This document shows, one piece after another, positions 55,801-64,000 of a stretch of 64,000 nucleotides of DNA. The notes beneath the pieces are model-generated. The model saw nothing but the letters and a program-made list of their open reading frames with translations, searched no databases and was not told where the DNA came from. Positions within the stretch are counted from its first letter, which is position 1. Each line of letters begins with the position of its first letter. The translations under genes and the position numbers were made by a program. This DNA comes from Certhia americana (Eukaryota > Chordata > Aves > Passeriformes > Certhiidae), in NCBI GenBank assembly GCA_018697195.1, contig CM031857.1:54331982-54395981 (forward strand). Reading direction: 5' to 3'.

Positions 55801-57129
55801 AGAGGCTGGGACCAAGTTTCATAATTGTGTGTCTTTGTGCATATATGTGCATATGTGTCTGTGCATGACGTATAAACATGCTGAGATTAATACATGTGAA
55901 TTTGTGAACAGTTTTATCTGTTTGCATGCTAGTGTATCTCTCTGTTCCTACTAACTTTGTTACCTGACAGAGTGCTGCTTGCAGCAGGTGTGGGTTGGCA
56001 GAGCTGTTGTAGCTTTGAGTCTGCTCAGCACTTGGGAAATTCAGGCTCTAGTGAGAATGGAGTTCACTGGAAAATGACATCATATGTAGAAAACAAAGCC
56101 AGATTTGGGGTTCCTCAGTCCCATTATATTAGCAATAAGAGGGCTCTCCTTTTTATATGCTTTTGACCTTTCCTGAACTAGGCAACATCAAATCTTCTCA
56201 CTAAAAGGAGTCACACCATGTGTGGGGTGTGACCTGATTGCTTGGCTTGGCTGTACTCACTATGGCTGGGTAGGTGGGCAGCATTCATGGTCCTTGCAAG
56301 GCTGGCTGATGATGGAAGGCCTAAAGCTGCTTCTTGGCTGGCAAACTCCAGCTGCAATTTTCAGAATTTACTAGAACTAATCATGTAACTTGTTCAGGAA
56401 AATAGCATGTGCGCTTCTCACATTTTCCTTATATTCCCTTTAATTTACCATGAGCCCAAAGATAAGTAAGCTACAGTGTTGTCCTTGCAATAGAACCAAG
56501 AAAAATAAGAAAAAAAAGAAAGAAAAGGAGATAAATCTAGTGAAGCATGCAACTGAATGGTGCCTTCATTACTGTCACAAGACTTATGTACCCTTTGCCC
56601 TGCTGGTCTCCCTGGCCTGACCCAACCTATCATTGTCATGACAGGTCTGTTGCAGTCCGGAGCAGCCCCATGAGCAGTGTCTGCAGATTGCACATGATTA
56701 CCTCTGACACCTGCCATTTCCTTTCCTCCAAGAGAATTGCAGCCATGACCTCTAATCAGACTGGGTCCTTGAAACAAAATCACTTGGAGCAAATCCATTT
56801 CAAAGAAAATTGATTTAAAGCAGCTCCTGGTTTTGGTGCTCTTGTGAGGAAACTAATGCCAGTACAGCACAGCTCTCTGTCAGACACTGTGAAAGCTTGA
56901 TACTGCTCTACTTTGAAAAAGAAAAATAGGAAAAACCTCTCTACCCCAAACCCCTTCCCATATTGTTGTTTTCTGGTGTTAGTTCCTTGCATTTATGGAA
57001 GCTCCATTGTATGTTCTGTGTGTTTAAAGCACAATGCTCTCCTTTGCTTGTCCTTTTCCTTTGCCTTCCCTGCTGCTTTCTGGCAGCTTGCCTCTGTGCA
57101 TCCTGTGTTGCTTTGTCAATTGATTGTTT
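52880..57129. other. Intergenic downstream of SUCLA2, no gene seen
   Basis: AT-moderate non-coding DNA. The open frames here are short, lack splice context and match no family I know. Confidence 0.5.
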
Positions 57130-57360
57130 TGCCCCCATGTCTGTCTGTCAAGATTTTGTCTTCCAAGCTGACTGTTGTTCCATGACTGGGCATCAGTCTG
57201 CTTGTGGGAGGTGATGAGTGACTGCCTTTGCAGCACTTATTAAACTGTCTCTATGTTGAATCATGAAATCTTTTGCTTTTGTTCACCCAGCTCTTTCTCC
57301 CCTCCCACTGGGGAGGGGGCCTTAGCGCCTGTGTGGATGCTTGTATAGCTGTGGAAAGAT
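57130..57360 (+). mobile_element. Partial LTR (3' part) of an avian endogenous retrovirus
   Basis: The sequence follows the R/U5 side of the same LTR type as the 60.1-60.5 kb copy: a tgggcatcagtctgcttgtg segment, an ATTAAA at 57239-57244 in 'cttattaaactgtctctatg', and then a CT-rich segment followed by 'cactggggagggggc'. It is diverged and lacks its 5' part. No retroviral gene is attached. Confidence 0.5.
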
Positions 57361-60109
57361 CCTGCTTGAAATGTGTTGCTCTACCCACCAGAAAGACTGT
57401 TTATTCAAAGCTCACTTGGAATAAGTATGTTGTGAAGATCCATTTAAGCTAAAAAAGTCTTTCTCCTAAATACGTACGGCTGTTCCCTAAAGTAAAGGTT
57501 CCTAGTTTGGCTTCTTGGTTTTTTTTTTTTTTTTTTTTTTAAATTGTTAGGTTACACAGCAGTTGTTGGTGTAATCCTCAGGTCAAAAGAAAGATGCCTG
57601 TTCCCCACCTAGCTTTTTGAAAGTGGTTAAGCTGCTAGACACTAGTGCTATTTGTTTTGAAGTCACAGGCTATGTTTCAAGGGAAAATGATTACTTGACT
57701 CCCCTGACCTAATACTTGGCACAGACTGGGCCATTGAGATCTGAATTGGTTATTTTTATAGCAATTGACCCACGCTTGAACATGACCAGTCCATCTCAGT
57801 GTGTGCTTGAGTTTTGCGCTAGATGGTGTGATGTCAGGAATGTTTTTTCTCTTCTTTTTCGTATGCTTTACCTCACTATCGAGTATTAATTTCTTTCATG
57901 GCTTTGTGATGAAGTTGCTTGGGTGTCCTAGTTGGAATCAGGGAATAAGTATTACTTACAATAAGTATTACTTATCCATAGCACACAGATGGGAATACAC
58001 AGTTCCTGCTCATTTATTTCCAATTCAACTAAAATAAAGGGAGAGCAAAAGATACATATACCATGGAGTGATATGGGATAGTAATAGGAATGTGGTGCCT
58101 TCTTCCCAGTCCCTTTCTTGTAGCCATTCCTGTTTTCTTCACATTTCATTGCAGATGACTTTTCTTCAATTTTTAACATTCATCTCCCCAAGTCAAGGCA
58201 TCTCCCAGCCACCCAGTTTATTTATCAACCACTTCCTTGTCCTTTCTTTAAAAGTAAAGCTAAAGCCATGTCACTCACCTTTGGTTCTGAAGTGTTGTCT
58301 CACCCAAAATCCCAACTGGCCTCCCTTGCTAGTGGATAACTTCTCCAAGTAGTTCTAACACGTATTCTCTTTCAGAAGACATCTTGCTGAAGAGGGAGCA
58401 AGGTCATGCTCTGGTCTGTCCTGGGTCCAGCTTTAGCTGCATTTATGAAAAGAGAATATTCACATTAAATGTATAGATGGCATAAAGCTGGGAGGGGCCA
58501 CATGTGCACTTGAAGATGAGAGCAAAATCCAAAATTAATTTAAAGGGTGAAATTTGAGAGACAAAATGAGCTGTTTCAACTGAACAGTAGTAACAAACAG
58601 CAGGGAACCAATGGCCAGATGGCAGTTGCAGAAAAGGAGGAGAGCTAGACAGCTGAGATGTGTTATTGTGGAAAATGAATACATTTTAAAGGGGTGAATA
58701 AAGAGAGGTATTGCTCTACTCAGTATCTTCAATGATGTAACATAGGCTATTTCCAACTTACCTGGAAAGAGGTAGCTCAGTGGGAGAGAGTGAAGGGGAG
58801 GCCAACATGAGTGATCAGAGATCTGGCAAACCTGACCTGGGAGGAGAGGGAAAAGAATACTGGAATTGTATAGGCTAGAGAAAAAGTGTCTGAGGGCAAA
58901 GAGTTTATGATGGTTGTTAGAAAGAGGGTTAAGGAATGATCTGTTCTCCATGTTTGTGGTAGATGGGATGAGGAGCACCAGGCTTAAAGCATGACCTCTC
59001 AAGTTGTGAGTAGATACTGGGAAGAGCTTTTCCTGGTAAGAACAGCTTGACTGGGATACTGCTGGGTCTTCCCTGCAGAGACCTATAGAAACAAACAGAG
59101 GGGAGGTGGGTTAGACCTTGCCAAATTTCCTTTATCCCTGTTTTTCTGTGTTTAACTGCAGTGAGGAACTGTTTTCTTGCTGGTGCTAACAAGACAACCA
59201 TCCTTTACCTCCTTTTTTTAGGGGATGTATGGAATGTTTGGAATGTTCTTAACTGTGGGGGTGGATTTGTCTCCATCCTCCAGATGAAGCCTGAAGCTCA
59301 GAGCTGAGAGGTTCTGAGCAACCTTCTTATGAAACTGCATTTATTTCATCCTAGACTATCTTTGTTTTCCAGATTGGGCATTGCTGAAGACAGTTTGGCC
59401 TCCATGTTTATGTCTGTGCTTATTATTAAAAGTCAGGGATAGTTTTGCACTGACCTTTCTTAGGATTACTTTCCTCCAGGGCAGATACATCTTGAAGAAA
59501 TCTGGTCAGAGCAGTCCAAAACAGAAAGACAGCTATCTAAACAGTAATCAGGATGGGCAGTGAGAGGTCCTTGACTTGGTTTAGCAGAACAGATATACAT
59601 TGGATCTTGCTTCTCCCCTGACACAAATCCCACTTTCTTCAAAAATGCTTCTGGTTCCTTTTTTTCTAGCAGGCAGGAAAGCACATTTTCTCCCTCAAAT
59701 TTTCAGCATTTTTGAGAGCAGAAATTAAATTCCTTCAAGTCTCCTGAGACTGCTGCTTTTAAAAACCCAGTCTGCACTCCCTAATCACAGAGGATTTGGA
59801 GGGAGACAAAACCACTGTGATGTAAAAAGAAAATAATTCAGAAAAAATTGAGGTGAGCAGGCTGGAACTACAGCTGGATGACCCTTGGGTTTACCTGCAT
59901 CATATTCAGGTTGTATTATGCAAATGTTTTACTGAAGTTTTTTCCTGCTTTCTCAGCTCACCTTGTCCTTCAGTGTGGGAACCTGTGACTGTCTCTGAGA
60001 GCAGCTGGCTCTTCCTGAGGGATCTGCCTCTGCCCCCAGTTCTCTCTGCCCATGTAGCCCTCTGGACAGAGCAGCTGCTGGGCTCAGGTTTCCCTTGTTC
60101 CAGTAGCCT
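57361..60109. other. Spacer between two plus-strand LTR pieces, no gene seen
   Basis: It holds a 22-base T run at 57519-57540 and a short duplicated palindrome near 57943-57975. A few phrases around 58470-58550 faintly recall CR1 coding sequence but are too decayed to annotate. No retroviral coding motif was recognised in any frame. Confidence 0.45.
57519..57540. repeat. T22 homopolymer
   Basis: An uninterrupted run of 22 T in intergenic DNA. Confidence 0.85.
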
Positions 60110-60529
60110 GCCTGGCAGCAGGGCTGGGGGTGCACAAGGAGCTGGGAGGGGACACAGTCTGGACATTTGATACCAACTGACCACAGGGGTATCCCATCAC
60201 ACTCAGCACATAAACCTGGGGAAAGAAGATGGGAAGGGGGTACATTTTGGATTCATGGTGTTTGTCTTACAAAGTCACCATTACACATGATGGAGCCCTG
60301 CTTTCCTAGAGATGGCTGAACACCTGCTGGCCCTTGGGAAGTGGAGAATAGATCCCTTGTTTTGGTTTGCTTGCATGCATGGCTCTTGCTTTAGCTATTA
60401 AACTGCCTAGACCTCAACCCATGAGTTCTCTCACTTTTACTCTTCCTGTTCTCTCCCCCATCCTGACATGGGGGGAGTGAGTACACAGCTGTGTGGTGCT
60501 GTGTTGCCAGTTGGGGTGAAACCATGACA
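60110..60529 (+). mobile_element. LTR of an avian ERVL-like element, 5' truncated
   Basis: On the plus strand it shows, in order, a 'gggctgggggtgcacaagga' segment, a ctcagcacataaacctgggg segment in the TATA-region position, and 'gatggagccctgctttccta'. These are followed by 'agatggctgaacacctgctg', an ATTAAA at 60397-60402 within 'ctattaaactgcc', a CT-rich stretch and 'aaccatgaca' at the CA terminus. This is a familiar avian LTR arrangement. The first part of U3 is missing. It is non-coding and no internal viral region follows it. Confidence 0.75.
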
Positions 60530-61149
60530 GCTGTGAAGAGAGAGACTCTGACCCCAAGACAGAAGTTGAGATGACATGATGCTGGGTGACTCAAAACACA
60601 ACACTGCTCAGATGAATGTTGAATATGTTTGCAAATACAAGTGTTCAAACTGACTAAGGCCAGGAGGAAATTTTGATGCTTGCTTTCTTTGCATTTTTTG
60701 TCTTGTTTAAACAACAGGAATCCTGACTGAATTCAGGACTGAGCTTCTGATCACATTCCAGAGTTGGATTTTTGTCAGCAACTGCCTTTTATTGGTATTA
60801 TATCAAGTCTGATCCATACAGATGTTCGCATGCACATACTGAGCAAATGGAGTAAATTTGGGAGTGATAATGACAATGAACCAAAAGCCCCAAGTTCACA
60901 TAGCAACTAGGCAGCAGTTGAAAAAGTAGAGACATACCTTGTCTCTCTCTTTGGGGTATCTGAATAGCACAGAGCTGTGCCTGCTCCAGGAAAAGTCCCC
61001 TACAGCACAGTTTAATCTGTGGCTCCAAACACATCACTCAGTCAAGGAAATAAGCCTGGGACCTCTCTCTGGCTCTGAGTTGAGCTGGTATGGGACTACC
61101 TGTGCCCATACTTTTATATTTCTTACACTCCAAAGTCTGTTGCTGGCAT

Positions 61150-61890
61150 AAAACCAGGAGAAGCACTTGATAAATGAGGTGCTGCCATCCGGTAGGATCT
61201 CTTTGGGTTGGAGAAACAGACTGAAAGGAACCGCTGGAAGTTCAGTGATATGAAATGCAAAGTTCCATGTCTGTGGAGGAGCAGCCCCAATCTCCAGCAC
61301 ACACTGGTGGATGAATGACTGCAGATGGCCCTGTAGAAAAGGCTTTGGGCCTCCAGTTGTGTGACAAATTGGCCATGAACTAGTGCTGTACCCTTGCAAC
61401 AAAGACTAACAGCCTCCGAGGCTGCAATAGGCAGGAGGTCACCAGCCAGTTCAGGGGGTTGATCCTTCCCCTCTCTTCAGCACTGCTGAGGCACATCTGG
61501 AGTGCTGGGTTTAGTGCTGGGTTCTCCAGTACAGGAGAGACATGGACATACTGGAACCAGGCCAGTGCAGGGCGATAAAGATGATAAAGGGACTGGAACA
61601 TCTCTGATTTAAAAAGAGGTTTGGAGAGCTGGAACATCATCTTGGAGAAGAGAAAGCTCAAGGGGTCTTATTCATGTGGATGAATGCCTGATGGGAGGAA
61701 TAAAGAAGATAGAGTCAGGCTGTTCTAATTAGTGCTTAGGTAAACATCAAGAGACAATCAACATAAATTCTATTTAAAACACAGCAGATTCTGTTTAAAC
61801 AGAAGATTTTTTTACCATGAGAGTGGTCAAACACTGTCACAAATTGCCCAGAGAGTTTGTCTTGGAGGTATTAAAAACCTGCCTTTCACA
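61150..61890 (+). mobile_element. CR1 LINE fragment, longest in window
   Basis: About 740 bp of plus-strand CR1, covering the end of ORF2 and the 3' region. It shows a ttgggttggagaaacagact segment, 'gacaaattggccatgaact', 'gatccttcccctctcttcag', ctccagtacaggagagacatgg (in part), 'aaagggactggaacatctct', the 'ttggagaagagaaagctcaa' segment and 'gcccagagagtttgtcttgg'. The reading frame is broken by stops and indels, so it is inactive. The terminal octamer repeat is missing. Confidence 0.85.
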
Positions 61891-64000
61891 CCTTTGGGTG
61901 AAAGGAATCTTTGTGTAAAAAAAGTTATTGACATTCTGGTAAGTTCATCTTGAAATGAAGGATACTTTTCCAATGATACAAATGCCTTTTAAAAAATTAT
62001 TATTGTTATTTATGTTTTTAGTTTTTGCTATTTGTCATATCTGTTTTACCTACTTGGTTTAGTATTTCCTACTAAACCAAGAATATTTAGCCTAATGTGT
62101 GGGATTTGCACACCCCTGATGTCTGTAATGTCACTTTCACAAGATGAAAGCTTGCAAAATGAGATACAGAAAAACTACTTGCAGTGAAAACATTATTTTA
62201 AATATTACCTTGGTAAGTTAGTTTTGAGATTTTTTTTTTTTTTGCCTACTTTAGGACCAACTCTCCTTCCTCAAAATTCCAGATTTTTGGATGAGATTTT
62301 TCCCCATTTTTATTGCATGTAAACAGGAGAGGAGGAAAGGCTGTAGCTTAGATGGTAATTGTTCTCCTGGGCTATGTCTTTGATTCATATTCTGTCTGAT
62401 GCAGTATAAGAAGCAGTTTGAACTGCAGAACAGAGAGAAGGATTCCCAAGGAAAGTGTCAGTTCTAGTTTTCCATCAGTTGAGGGACTGAATGAGGCACT
62501 TGAGGGAGCTATTCCCCTTCCCGTGGAAGTGGTGAGAAGGAATACCCACCAGCTTCATGAAAAACGAACCAAATAAAAATTATAAATTTAAAAGAAGTAG
62601 CAGCCATTAGTTTTAGGGAAAGCCAGTGCTATTATAATCTTGCAAACATAAATGACTTTTATGTATTTCAAGCTGAATAATGGCTTGAAACACATAAAGC
62701 AAAGCAGTGCTATCGGTAGATTTCTGGAAGGAACCTGCTTACACTGGAGTTAATATTTAAGTGACCCTAAATGATGAGGGTCAATTTAAGTTATTGAATT
62801 GAAACATATTCATTTTTTAAAATTTTGACAGATTTTGAAAATCTGCTTACAAGATGTGAAGGCTGTTTGCACAGAGCAGCTGTAGGCATATAGCTCTGTA
62901 TCTGCAAGATGGCATATTGGGACAAGCAAGAGACAAAAAGCTAATTTCAGCAGCAGGAGGGCAGTGCCTTGTTCTGCTGATAAGCAGCAGGTAAATTTGA
63001 GCTTGATCAAGGGGAGCAGCAGCCTCATTGTGGGGTTTTCCAAAATGCCACTGTTCTCAACCTTTGCTTAAGAGAAGCCAGTCTCCATATGAGTGACTGT
63101 CAGCATTAGACTTAGTGCTTCTCTTTGATTTCAGCAACCACAGTGCCTGGCAGCTTATCTGGGTGTCTTTAAAGTATCTTTAACAGGGAGGTTTCTGGTT
63201 TTACTGTGAACTCCACCCATTTACTGGAGACATCTTTGGTACTTACTGGGAGTATGGAACACCAAATACCTGGAGCAGCGGTAAACCCTGCAGATCGTCT
63301 GGCCAGATGGATATGAAACATGGTACCCTTGGATGTCGGGGAGAGACCACAGGAGCTTTGCATGAACACCCTCAAAATGTCAGTCTCTCAGCTGGTGAAA
63401 AATGAAATTCCCTAAAAATGAAGCCAGGTTATAGTTAAAGCAAATAAAAGTAGCTAGTTAATGGTCCTAACCTAGAAAAATCTGTCATCTGGATTTATAA
63501 AAATACATTTAAAACAAAGTTTTTGTTAGGAAAAACTAAATTTTGCTGATTTATTCCAAAATCATGTCTCATTCTTGTTCTGTACTTGGCCATGCTTGCT
63601 TGTCTAGCTCATGCTTCACCTTCCAATACAGATTAAATAGGCTAGTATTCAAACCCTTCTTTAAGGTATTTGTGGGATCCCCTTTGGATTTTAATCTTCC
63701 CCAGGGCCCTCTTTCACCCCCATTCCTGAAGGATCTCTGAGCGTGGGGAAGGTCATACCTCGTCCATACGGGAAACGCTCACACTGCTGTGCCAGATCTC
63801 TGAAGTTCTGGATGAGATCACAAACAAATCATTAATCCACTGAGAGCTGAAAGGTTCTTCTGTCCCTGAGAAGGTGAAGCGGAAATAGCAAAATGAAACA
63901 TTCTTAAGCTCTTAACCTTGTATTTCCTATTACTGTACAAGCTATAAGTCATATGTGATATGAGGAATTCACAGGAGAGGTTTTTCACTATATTCTGGCT
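61891..64000. other. Intergenic, no gene seen
   Basis: No exon or clear repeat is recognised up to the end of the window. The open frames are short and unsupported. Confidence 0.5.

Noticed and set aside
59853..60170. 105-codon plus-strand open frame
   Set aside because: Its end lies inside the LTR, its composition is ordinary and no homology is known to me. It is probably chance.

Overview
The window is vertebrate nuclear DNA, most likely from a bird. The evidence is multi-exon genes with GT-AG introns, CpG-island promoters, several CR1-type LINE fragments with typical avian 3' sequence, and LTR fragments of a kind common in avian genomes. The species cannot be read from the sequence.

Three protein-coding genes are supported exon by exon. 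MED4 (+, CDS 13327-20729, 7 exons) encodes a Mediator subunit. NUDT15 (-, CDS 26057-24950, 3 exons) encodes a Nudix nucleotide hydrolase. SUCLA2 (+, CDS 32921-52129, 11 exons) encodes the ATP-specific beta subunit of mitochondrial succinyl-CoA synthetase. The order and relative orientation are the same as in the mammalian block SUCLA2-NUDT15-MED4 near RB1, read from the opposite side, so this is conserved synteny. The genes share no pathway: one acts in transcription, one in nucleotide-pool cleaning and one in the TCA cycle. NUDT15 and SUCLA2 are head to head, about 6.9 kb apart. MED4 and NUDT15 converge.

Layout: 1-13 kb is gene-poor flank with two minus-strand LTR pieces around an unusual purine/pyrimidine block, one old CR1 and two CR1 copies that run up to the MED4 promoter. 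13.1-21.3 kb is MED4. 21.3-24.9 kb is the convergent spacer. 24.9-26.2 kb is a very compact NUDT15. 26.2-32.6 kb is a spacer with one CR1 just upstream of the SUCLA2 CpG island. 32.6-52.9 kb is SUCLA2, with an 8.2-kb intron 2. 52.9-64 kb is gene-poor, with two plus-strand LTR pieces and one long CR1 fragment.

The most notable observation is an exact 11-bp tandem duplication in NUDT15 exon 1 (26021-26042, unit cggggctgagc). It puts the well-placed ATG out of frame with the Nudix domain. Removing one unit gives a 163-codon frame that aligns with the family N terminus. This could be a real frameshift allele, an assembly error, or a sign that translation starts elsewhere. I found no unknown multi-gene system, CRISPR array, tRNA or rRNA.
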